Shown here: one piece after another, positions 1-8,080 of the stretch | Position numbering within the stretch: position 1 is the stretch's first letter | Layout: the number at the start of each line of letters is the position of its first letter | DNA from: Flavobacteriales bacterium | Lineage (GTDB): Bacteria > Bacteroidota > Bacteroidia > Flavobacteriales_G > Salibacteraceae | Reading direction: 5' to 3' | NCBI GenBank assembly: GCA_020435995.1 | Contig: JAGQYO010000031.1 | Location: 1 to 39,889, forward strand | Length of the DNA: 39,889 nucleotides | Program-made: the position numbers and the translations under genes | Notes under the pieces: generated by a model | The model's input: the letters and a program-made list of their open reading frames with translations, nothing else | Database searches by the model: none | What the model was told of the DNA's origin: nothing

Positions 1-1696
1 TCTCCCATTTGAAAGCTTTGTCGCCAGCCACCGCCTTGCTGTCTATGAGCGAGTTTCCACATTTAATGTTGTTGTTGAGGTCGTTGAGTTTTCTACGAGG
101 CTGTGCGGTGCGCAACCAAAGCGAGAGTTTGGCTATTTCAACCGATTCTTCGTTGATGTCAACTCCGTAAATATTTTTTTCGAGTATGGTGTTTTCAATG
201 TCTGGAAAAATGAGTGTGCCGCCGGTCAAACTCGCTTGCAGTTCATCGAGGTATTCATGTTCTTTTATCAGAAAATCGAGTGCTTGGTTCAAAAAAGCCC
301 CAGAACCACAGGCTGGGTCGCAAATAGTAATATTCAATAGCCACGAACGGTATTTGTCCAGAATAGCTTGAAGCTCTCTAAGCTTATCCATCGTTCGGCC
401 TTTTCGGGCTTTTTGGTATTCAGCTTCATCAAGTTTAAATTCTCTTTTCTTCTCTTCGCATAGTTTGCCTACCGTATTGTCAACTATGTATTTGGTAATG
501 TACTTAGGTGTGTAGAAAACGCCATCTTTTTTTCGTTTGGTTTTTTGTTTGTCAAATTCGCCACCTTCTATTTCGGCATTTATGCTTTCAATTTCGTTGA
601 GCGAGTTTTCGAAAATGTGTCCAAGAATATTTACATCAACCTCACTCACAAAATCGTAACTCGACAATTGTTTGGTATGCCTAAAAAGTAAATCGTCGTC
701 AATTACCAAGCTGTCCAGCACGCCATCGGGTTTGAACAAACCACCGTTGTAGGCAAATATCTCAGCCGATTTATCAGTTCCTTTTCGTCCAGTATCTAAA
801 TAGTTGAAGTACTTCACATAGCGGTTGTACAGCGGAACGTACTCGTCCAGTTCTTTGAGTTTATTCCATTGTTTAAGGATTTTTACGGTAGAGTTTGGAG
901 GCAACAATCCCCTATTCTCGGCGAAGAAAATGAAGAGAAAACGATCGATGAGTTTTTGTGATTTTTTGAAAAGCGTAAGCTTTATGTTTTTTATGGCTCT
1001 GGTTTCATCCTCTTTTTGCAATTCAGATCTAAAAACGGCGCTATTCACGTTGTTTTTGACCAAATCGCGGTAGAGTTCTCTTTTGAACTTCGAATAGTCG
1101 TTATAAAACTCTTTGGTAATAGATTCTTCTTTTACAACAGAAGCCTTTTTTAATTTAAGAGGTACATCATTCAGTAGGTTCGATGCATTTAGACACAAAT
1201 ACATCAAAGCGAATTGCTCTTGGGTCAACTGAAACAAATCGAATTCTTCAAAATCTACGGCGTTTTCAATATAAAACCGCAGTTTTTCGAAATTGGAGGT
1301 AATCACGTAAACACACTTGGGCTGGTTGGCTTTGTAATCAAAGGCTTGTTTTCTTACATTTTCTAAGTCCTTGGTGTTGGTCCCTTTAAGTTCGATCACA
1401 CCAATAGCATTTCCATTTTTTAGAATAGCCCCATCGGCTTTGTTTGCGCCTGTTTGGTTTTTGAATTCAGTGGTCAGGTTATACTTTGGGTCTGGATTCA
1501 TTACATATCCAAACACATTAACAAACAGTTCCATTAGAAACTTCTGCTGAAATCCCTCTTCTTTAATTTCTAGAATGTTCTTTTGAACTTCTAGATTATG
1601 AAAGAACTTAATGTACTTTTTGTAGGCTTTTGAAACAGTTTCTTTATCCTGTTGGGCCAGGTAGTTGTTGAGAACCGACTTTTGAAATAATGCCAT
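1..1696 (-). CDS. Type IIG restriction-modification enzyme, N6-adenine methyltransferase, partial (3' end outside window)
   Basis: The frame is open from an ATG at 1696 to the window edge, giving 565 visible residues; the C-terminus lies outside. The N-terminal part looks like a PD-(D/E)XK nuclease: D88 (KADGAIL), then E102 and K104 (GVIELKG). A helical linker follows. The methyltransferase core has the SAM-binding motif I CDPACGSGAF at residues 459-468, preceded by the typical FYTPKYIT segment and followed by YGVDINEESVEIAKLSLW. The catalytic NPPY motif IV should lie just past the edge and is not visible. Nuclease and methyltransferase in one chain is the architecture of type IIG (Eco57I-like) enzymes, which cut and methylate without a separate partner. 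Target recognition cannot be read because that domain is missing here. A 113-bp gap separates it from the next gene upstream on the same strand. Confidence 0.88.
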   Translation of the reverse strand, partial: MALFQKSVLNNYLAQQDKETVSKAYKKYIKFFHNLEVQKNILEIKEEGFQQKFLMELFVNVFGYVMNPDPKYNLTTEFKNQTGANKADGAILKNGNAIGVIELKGTNTKDLENVRKQAFDYKANQPKCVYVITSNFEKLRFYIENAVDFEEFDLFQLTQEQFALMYLCLNASNLLNDVPLKLKKASVVKEESITKEFYNDYSKFKRELYRDLVKNNVNSAVFRSELQKEDETRAIKNIKLTLFKKSQKLIDRFLFIFFAENRGLLPPNSTVKILKQWNKLKELDEYVPLYNRYVKYFNYLDTGRKGTDKSAEIFAYNGGLFKPDGVLDSLVIDDDLLFRHTKQLSSYDFVSEVDVNILGHIFENSLNEIESINAEIEGGEFDKQKTKRKKDGVFYTPKYITKYIVDNTVGKLCEEKKREFKLDEAEYQKARKGRTMDKLRELQAILDKYRSWLLNITICDPACGSGAFLNQALDFLIKEHEYLDELQASLTGGTLIFPDIENTILEKNIYGVDINEESVEIAKLSLWLRTAQPRRKLNDLNNNIKCGNSLIDSKAVAGDKAFKWE

Positions 1697-1809
1697 TTAC
1701 CAATGTTTGGTTTAAGGCTACCAAAATAAGTTATAATCAGAATATGGTTTATTCGAATTGTGCTCAAATAAAAGTGTCTAGCTCATCTTTTTCTAACAGC
1801 CCCTCTTGC

Positions 1810-2064
1810 CTACCTATTCAACCTTACCAACCTTACCAACCTCACCAAACTCAACAAAGCCACACCAGCCCAAAACACATTGATGATGATAAAGGGTAAG
1901 GAGTTGATGTAAATAGCATTGATAGTCAGCAAAACTGCTGCTCCTAAATTGGTGAGTTGGTACATTTTATTATCTGCTGTTAACTTCCCAGAAGAGTTTA
2001 AATAAAAGGCGATCAGGAGAGCAGCCGCGCCTATCCATCCAGCGGCTTGGAGAATTATATCCAT
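1810..2064 (-). CDS. Small membrane protein, CBU_0592-like family
   Basis: An 84-residue hydrophobic protein with about three membrane-spanning segments. The pattern AGWIGAAALLIAFYLNSSGK, then YQLTNLGAAVLLTINAIY and a final LPFIIINVFWAGVALLSL segment is the arrangement seen in CBU_0592-like proteins, whose function is unknown. The C-terminal tail (LVRLVRLVRLNR) is encoded by a degenerate 9-bp tandem repeat, so its length may vary between strains. The ATG lies 12 bp downstream of the dipeptidase stop codon on the same strand, so the two are probably co-transcribed. No enzymatic motif is visible. Confidence 0.8.
   Translation of the reverse strand: MDIILQAAGWIGAAALLIAFYLNSSGKLTADNKMYQLTNLGAAVLLTINAIYINSLPFIIINVFWAGVALLSLVRLVRLVRLNR
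1821..1856. repeat. Degenerate 9-bp tandem repeat, about four units
   Basis: Units accttacca, accttacca, acctcacca and aactcaaca follow one another without gaps. They encode the repeating L-V-R tail of the small membrane protein. Because the unit is a multiple of three, gain or loss of units keeps the reading frame. Confidence 0.7.
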
Positions 2065-2076
2065 AAAAGGTTTCTT

Positions 2077-3489
2077 TTACTCCCCAGCTGCATAAAACTC
2101 GTAGAAATAAGGAATGGTCTCAATTCCTTTGAGGTAATTAAAAACGCCGTAATGTTCGTTTGGCGAATGAATCGCGTCGCTGTCCAATCCAAATCCCATG
2201 AGAATAGATTTTGACTTTAATTCTTGTTCGAACAGGGCTACAATAGGAATACTTCCACCCGACCTTACCGGAATTGGCTTTTTGCCAAACGTGGTTTCAT
2301 AGGCTTTGCTTGCCGCTTGGTAAGCTGGGTTATCAGTATGCGTTACATATCCATGCCCTCCGTGATGTGCTGTTACTTTCACTTTTACACTTTTGGGTGC
2401 AATGGCTTTAAAATGCTTTTCAAAAAGCTCAGAAATCTCGTCTGGTGTTTGGTTGGGAACCAAACGCATTGAGATTTTGGCGTAAGCCTTTGAGGCGATC
2501 ACCGTTTTTGCTCCTTCTCCCATATATCCGCCCCAAATTCCATTTACATCAAGGGTAGGTCTGATAGAATTTCTTTCCATAGTTGTATAACCCGTCTCTC
2601 CGTGTACATCGGCTATATCGAGAGCTGCTTTGTATTTATCCAAACTAAATGGCGCTTTGGCCATTTCAGCACGTTCTGCAGCGCTAAGCTCTTCTACTTT
2701 GTCATAAAAACCTGGGATGGTAATACGGTTGTCCTCATCTTGCAAAGAGGCAATCATTTTGGTAAGAATGTTTATCGGGTTGGCCACTGCCCCACCGTAC
2801 AATCCTGAATGTAGGTCGCGGTTAGGTCCAGTTACTTCTACTTCCATATAAGCCAATCCTCGAAGGCCAGTAGTGATGGAAGGAATGTCGTTGTCCAACA
2901 TGCCTGTATCTGAAATAAGGATTACATCATTCGCTAATTTGGCGTGGTTGCGTTTTACATACCATTCTAGGTTCTTGGAACCCACTTCCTCTTCCCCTTC
3001 TATCATAAACTTAACGTTACAAGGCAAGGTGCCCATTTGCATCATGAGTTCGAAGGCTTTTACGTGCATGTACATTTGACCTTTGTCGTCGCAAGCACCA
3101 CGGGCAAAAATGGCTCCTTCGGGATGTCTTTCTGTTTTTTTAATGACAGGTTCAAAAGGTCCTGAAGTCCACAATTCTAATGGATCGGCTGGCTGCACAT
3201 CGTAATGGCCGTAAACCAGTACTGTTGGTTTTTTAGGGTCTATTATTTTATCGCCATAAACCACAGGATAACCCGGTGTTTCGCATATTTCTACGTTTTC
3301 GGCGCCTGCTTCTTTCAATCTTTTGGCTACTTCGGCAGCCGTTCGGATCACGTCAGCTTTAAAGGCAGGATCGGCGCTTACCGATGGAATTCTCAGTAAG
3401 TCAAATAGTTCATCTAAATATCGTTGTTTGTTTTCTTGAATTGCAGCAGCGTATTTTGACATAAAATCTGTTTTTTTATTGAAGGGCAT
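2077..3489 (-). CDS. M20 family metallo-dipeptidase (CNDP/PepV-like)
   Basis: A 470-residue zinc peptidase of family M20, probably cytoplasmic because no signal peptide is seen. Metal ligands are visible: H95 and D97 in GHYDVQPADP, the bridging aspartate in the D134-D135 pair of ARGACDDKGQ, the catalytic glutamates around 166-168 in EGEEEVGS, an aspartate in SDTGM, and the C-terminal histidine in HSPNEH. The lid/dimerisation insert carries the DLHSGLYGGAVANP segment typical of the dipeptidase branch. Family members hydrolyse dipeptides; the exact substrate here is not readable. The ATG at 3489 is used; an alternative ATG at 3462 would remove nine residues. It is the first gene of a likely pair with the small membrane protein downstream. 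Confidence 0.92.
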   Translation of the reverse strand: MPFNKKTDFMSKYAAAIQENKQRYLDELFDLLRIPSVSADPAFKADVIRTAAEVAKRLKEAGAENVEICETPGYPVVYGDKIIDPKKPTVLVYGHYDVQPADPLELWTSGPFEPVIKKTERHPEGAIFARGACDDKGQMYMHVKAFELMMQMGTLPCNVKFMIEGEEEVGSKNLEWYVKRNHAKLANDVILISDTGMLDNDIPSITTGLRGLAYMEVEVTGPNRDLHSGLYGGAVANPINILTKMIASLQDEDNRITIPGFYDKVEELSAAERAEMAKAPFSLDKYKAALDIADVHGETGYTTMERNSIRPTLDVNGIWGGYMGEGAKTVIASKAYAKISMRLVPNQTPDEISELFEKHFKAIAPKSVKVKVTAHHGGHGYVTHTDNPAYQAASKAYETTFGKKPIPVRSGGSIPIVALFEQELKSKSILMGFGLDSDAIHSPNEHYGVFNYLKGIETIPYFYEFYAAGE

Positions 3490-3539
3490 GAAATTATTGT
3501 TTTTCGGGGAGTTTTTACAAAGCGTTAAGAAGCTTTATT

Positions 3540-6500
3540 TTATCGACCAACAACAAACCGATAGGTATCCTGCCCAATTTTAAGTACATACTGCCCTTGT
3601 GGAAGTTTTGTAACATCGAAACTCACTTGAGATTCAGTTGATTGAAGCACCATGTTGCGGGCATCCCACCTCTGCCCCATTGTATTCACAAAATGGGCAT
3701 TGGAGAGGTCTATACGATCTGATTCTAAAATCAACAACTCTTTTGTTGGGTTCGGATAAATGCGCCCATTGTTTGACTCTCCTATAAAATAATTTACCTT
3801 CTGAACTGGGTAAATCACTGATCTGCCATCGAGATCGAATTGAAGCAATCGATAATAAGAAGTGTTTGCCAGTGGCGCCTTGTCCATCAAAGTATATTGC
3901 ACTGCTTCATTTGAATTTCCTTGTGCCTTTGCGGTTTGTAAATCACCCCAAATTTTACCATCCCCAGAACGTTGGATGAGAAAGTAGTCGCTGTTTGTTT
4001 CGCTAGACGTTTCCCAAGACAAAAGGACCTTGTTGTCTAGCAAATTAGCTGTAAAGAAACTTAACTCTACTGGTAATGGGCTGTTGGCGTTGTTAATGGT
4101 AGCCAACGTAAACTTCTTCTTTTGAATAATATCGGCATCCACTACAAATGCGACCGTGTTGCTACCCACATTGATGGTGGGGCCAGAGATAGTTGTTGCA
4201 TAAGACCACGGCGAGGCGCTGGTAATTAATCTATAATCGGAGCCCGCTACGGTAAATGGTGCCGAAGCTGGATAATTGTCCAAGTCGAAGGTGAGTGTTA
4301 CATTTCCCGAATTGGTTTCGTTGCTTACAAATAGGCCATACCAGAATCGCGTCCAGCGTTTTACATCTGTTCCTGCCAATGCGCTCATATCGGCCTCGCT
4401 CGCTTTTGCTGTAATGCCACTCAAATTGTTATGCGCCACCCAAAGCGTGTCTTTGCAATCGGTTACAAAGCTTGAGTTGCTCATTGTTAAGGCCGAAGAA
4501 GTGGCCGAGGTGCTGCCTTCTCGAATAATGGCAGGATCACTTGAAATACCATTGTCACCAATGCTCTCGGTCTCATTGTAATACAAAGTGATATTGTATT
4601 TAGCCGCCAAATAAGCTTCAATTTGTCCGCGTTCTGCACAACTCAATTCTCGGTTATAAACTATTACTTCATGAACAGAACCGTCATAATCCCAGGACGC
4701 ATCTGGCACAAAATCACCATCAGTCGACCACCCGCCTAACGTAATGCCTTGTGTGTTGGTGTTGAGTGCCGCAGCTGTTGAAGATTGCACCACAATGGCC
4801 GATTCTCCATTGACAAAAAACTCAACATCTGTTACATTTTCATTTGCTCCGGCTTGTGTGGAAATCATGGCTCTGCTACCTGTTGGATAAGTATAATTCA
4901 TCACCTTGTTTCCGCTCACCCTTACCGCCATTCCATAAGTTGCTCCTGGGGTTTCCAAGGCGATTCCATATCCTGTACCTGCCCCATTGTTGGGTGCTAA
5001 CGAAAGCACCGCATTTCCGCTTGTTGCGGCCAAACTATTGGCTTGGGTCACCACAAAAACCGTCCTTGCCTCTGTTCCAGAGATTACTGAAGCCCCTCTT
5101 AAATACTTTGATCCTCCACTAAAATCCAAACTACTAATTCCACCAGAAATACTATAGCTAGGCGCTGAACCATAATCATTTGAAACATCCTTACCATTGC
5201 CGCTCATATCTCTCCAATAGGCAACATTATCGCCATTTGCCGCTGCTACACCAGCGGATTTTTCAACTCCACAATCTCCTTTAAGCCATAGCTTTAGTCC
5301 ACTGGTAAGTCCAGCTGGACCGCTAATTCCTGTCCATAAAGGGCTCGCAGTTTCATCTGTTGTACCTACTGTAAAAAACTTGTCATTTATCACAGATACA
5401 TCCACCGTAAACTGGAGTGCGTTACCAACAATTGTAGCCCCAGAAGTAAGTGTGGCTCCCGAAAATGCAGAAGTCGCAGAAGTTAACAAGCGGTAATTAG
5501 AAGCCGTACTTAGCGTATTTGCTGAGCCACAGGTAACCAAAGTGCCCAAATCAAAATTTAATACAACATTGCCCGTATTACTATTACAAGAGCTGTAATC
5601 AGCAAACCAAATCCTACTTTCTCTTCGATCAATTCCGCCCGGAATATCCGAGGTGGTATTTCCTGTTGAACCATTGTGGCCCACAAAAAGGGCATCTCCT
5701 GTACCACTCAAATAGCTCGAATTGCTTACCGTAAGCCCACCAGAACTTGAAGAGGTTAGGTCGGCATAGCTACCGTAACCTTTTATGATGCCCGAAACAT
5801 CATTTTCAATTCCATTAGAGCCTGTGCTTGTTTCGTCAAACAAATCAATTGTTATGTTGTATTTGTTGGCCAAATACAACTCTATTTGGCGTCGCTCGGT
5901 GCAAGTCAACTCTTTTGAATACACAATAATTTCATACACATAGCCATTGAAATCGTAAGCCGATTCAGGTATTAAATCATTTCCCGTAGAAAAACCACCC
6001 ACAATGGTGCCTACGTTGGATGAATTTAGGGTGGCATCATTGAGGTATTGCTCTTGGGTAAGAAATTGTCCGTTTACAAAAAAATCTGTCTGACCTACAG
6101 TTTCTGACGCGCCATTTTGTACCACAAACATCGATGGATTTGTGATCGAAGTGGTATAGTTCATAACGCGGTTGCCCGCCACACGACATGCAAGTCCACT
6201 AGTCCCGCCCGGTGCTTCTATAAAAAGGGAGTACCCCGTTCCAGAGGTGTTGTTTGGGCAAAGTGTAAATGGACTATTCGACACGGAATTAGAAATAGAA
6301 GTGGGCCGCGCCACTATAATCATGGTACGTGCCCCTGTACCAGAAAAAACCGAAGGTCCTATCAAATAGGCTGACCCTCCTGAAAAGTTAATGGCCGAAT
6401 CACCGCTTATGTTGCTATAAACAGGAGCTATTCCAGCGCTATTTGTTACTGTTTTACCGCTTCCACTCTGGTCGAGCCAATTGAGTATATTATCTCCAAT

Positions 6501-7937
6501 GGAGGCCGCAACCGAAGCGGCTTTTTCTACGCCACAATCTCCTTTTAGCCATAGCGTGAGGTTTGAGCCGACATCTCCTGGTCTATTTAATCCAGAAACG
6601 GCTACTGTAAAATGGTCATTGTTTGATAAATTAACTCCCGTAAAATAAACCGTATCGTTGCTATAAGTTGTTCCTGATACTATTGTGGCATCACTAAAAT
6701 CGGTATCTATGTTGTCAATTAACAGTTTAATGCTTGCTGCCGCCAATGGTGTTCCGCATTGATTAAGCCCTGGCAAGTAAAACTTCAAAGTAACAGTCCC
6801 AACCTCGTTGGTTTCGGTAACTCGCCATATTCTCTCCAACCTAAAATCTACTGTACCAGGAATACCAGTAGTAACATAAGTATTAGACCCGCCATCGTTT
6901 CCCCAAACCAAGTAATCCCCGTCAGCTAAACTAGAAGGGTTATACATCGATAATATGGTTCCCGCATTAATACTCCAAGCACTATCTTTTGTAAAACCTT
7001 GGGTACTTACGTTTCGTCCAATTCCCGCAATGTCGTTGGCAAAGGAGCTATGGGTGTAATAATCATGACTTGCCACGGGAATGGTAATGCCATACCTAAT
7101 ATTTAAATACGACTCAACCGAACGACGGTCCGTATTGGATAATTCTTGGCCATAAACAATCACTTCTGCAACATCCCCACTAAAATCGTAATTAGACTCC
7201 GGTATGTTATCGGCTCCACTAGAAAAACCGCCAATTACACAACCCAATGAACTTGTATTTAGCGTGGCAGATGTGGCAGATATTTGGGTGGTTATAGCAG
7301 TTCCATTGACATAAAATTCCGTGGCGGTTACATTTTCACCTGAGCCGTTTTGTACAGAAATAATAGAAGGATAAGTTGTGCTGGTGGTGTGATTCATTAC
7401 CCTATTTCCCTGTACCCTACACGCTAGGCCTGAAGATGTACCAGGCAATTCAGTAAACAAGGAGTATCCTCTACCCGCTGATTGGTTTGGCGCCAATTGA
7501 AATGCACAATTGCTAGAGCTAGCCAATAAGGTATCTGGTTTCAATACCAATATCATGGTTCGCGCTCCAGTACCCGACATAACCGAAGATGCTCTCAGGT
7601 ATTTCGAACCACCCGAAAAGTTTAGTGTAGTTCTACCCGCTGTGTAAGCATAAACTGGTGCGCCCCCCAAATCATTGGTAAAATGGTTTCCGTTGCCACT
7701 CTGATCGAGCCAATTCAATACATTATCGCCTATTGCGGCGGCGGCTGGCCCTGTTTTTTGTACACCTACATCTCCCTTTAGCCATAGCTTAAGGTTGGTG
7801 CTAACCCCACCAGGACTTTGGGCAGATAGGCCTAAAATCATTAGATAAGGCAGTAAATATAAAAGTAACTTCACCAAGCAAAAGTATTTGCTCCTACAAA
7901 AGTAAAGGCCCGCCTCAATGCATTTAAACCACGACAC
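3540..7937 (-). CDS. Secreted T9SS surface protein with three LamG-like repeats
   Basis: A 1465-residue exported protein. Three long repeats of about 410 residues each begin with LKLWLKGDxGV and hold a concanavalin-like (LamG-type) domain ending at an A-x-Y-N-I-T motif, then a beta-rich stretch. A fibronectin-like segment (LPVELSFFTANLLDNKVLLS) and a C-terminal type A sorting domain (YPNPTKELLILESDRIDL ... LPQGQYVLKI) follow. The sorting domain marks it for the type IX system and surface attachment or release; LamG-like domains usually bind glycans or proteins. The longest frame starts at GTG 7937, but the hydrophobic signal segment begins only at residue 23. TTG or GTG at 7877/7874 (just before VKLLLYLLPYLM) would give a more normal signal peptide, so the start is uncertain. 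Confidence 0.85.
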   Translation of the reverse strand: MSWFKCIEAGLYFCRSKYFCLVKLLLYLLPYLMILGLSAQSPGGVSTNLKLWLKGDVGVQKTGPAAAAIGDNVLNWLDQSGNGNHFTNDLGGAPVYAYTAGRTTLNFSGGSKYLRASSVMSGTGARTMILVLKPDTLLASSSNCAFQLAPNQSAGRGYSLFTELPGTSSGLACRVQGNRVMNHTTSTTYPSIISVQNGSGENVTATEFYVNGTAITTQISATSATLNTSSLGCVIGGFSSGADNIPESNYDFSGDVAEVIVYGQELSNTDRRSVESYLNIRYGITIPVASHDYYTHSSFANDIAGIGRNVSTQGFTKDSAWSINAGTILSMYNPSSLADGDYLVWGNDGGSNTYVTTGIPGTVDFRLERIWRVTETNEVGTVTLKFYLPGLNQCGTPLAAASIKLLIDNIDTDFSDATIVSGTTYSNDTVYFTGVNLSNNDHFTVAVSGLNRPGDVGSNLTLWLKGDCGVEKAASVAASIGDNILNWLDQSGSGKTVTNSAGIAPVYSNISGDSAINFSGGSAYLIGPSVFSGTGARTMIIVARPTSISNSVSNSPFTLCPNNTSGTGYSLFIEAPGGTSGLACRVAGNRVMNYTTSITNPSMFVVQNGASETVGQTDFFVNGQFLTQEQYLNDATLNSSNVGTIVGGFSTGNDLIPESAYDFNGYVYEIIVYSKELTCTERRQIELYLANKYNITIDLFDETSTGSNGIENDVSGIIKGYGSYADLTSSSSGGLTVSNSSYLSGTGDALFVGHNGSTGNTTSDIPGGIDRRESRIWFADYSSCNSNTGNVVLNFDLGTLVTCGSANTLSTASNYRLLTSATSAFSGATLTSGATIVGNALQFTVDVSVINDKFFTVGTTDETASPLWTGISGPAGLTSGLKLWLKGDCGVEKSAGVAAANGDNVAYWRDMSGNGKDVSNDYGSAPSYSISGGISSLDFSGGSKYLRGASVISGTEARTVFVVTQANSLAATSGNAVLSLAPNNGAGTGYGIALETPGATYGMAVRVSGNKVMNYTYPTGSRAMISTQAGANENVTDVEFFVNGESAIVVQSSTAAALNTNTQGITLGGWSTDGDFVPDASWDYDGSVHEVIVYNRELSCAERGQIEAYLAAKYNITLYYNETESIGDNGISSDPAIIREGSTSATSSALTMSNSSFVTDCKDTLWVAHNNLSGITAKASEADMSALAGTDVKRWTRFWYGLFVSNETNSGNVTLTFDLDNYPASAPFTVAGSDYRLITSASPWSYATTISGPTINVGSNTVAFVVDADIIQKKKFTLATINNANSPLPVELSFFTANLLDNKVLLSWETSSETNSDYFLIQRSGDGKIWGDLQTAKAQGNSNEAVQYTLMDKAPLANTSYYRLLQFDLDGRSVIYPVQKVNYFIGESNNGRIYPNPTKELLILESDRIDLSNAHFVNTMGQRWDARNMVLQSTESQVSFDVTKLPQGQYVLKIGQDTYRFVVGR
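4095..7817 (-). repeat. Three long intragenic repeats (~1.23-1.26 kb each) within the LamG-like T9SS gene
   Basis: Unit 1 spans about 7817-6585, unit 2 about 6584-5325 and unit 3 about 5324-4095. Each starts with the same block (NLKLWLKGD, then GDNxxxWxDxSGxGK) and repeats the order GxxYLxxxSVxSGTxARTM, ACRVxGNRVMNxTT, VExFVNGxx and DFxGxVxEVIVYxxEL. Units 2 and 3 share the CGVEK variant, while unit 1 has VGVQK, suggesting a more recent duplication of the later units. Confidence 0.85.
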
Positions 7938-8080
7938 AGTGTTGATAGTCGAAATTATCTTGCAATGACCGAAATCACTACGTCCAACGTACTTGGATTA
8001 GCAGAAAAAAAACTTCAGTTAGGGATTTGGCTGCGTTTTTTATAAAATGAAGTAGAAATGGATTTGCTTGTGAGGCTGTA

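Noticed and set aside
1690-1899. Plus-strand frame with QPYQPYQPHQ repeats
   Set aside because: It is the antisense reading of the 9-bp tandem repeat at the end of the small membrane protein gene and of the restriction gene start.
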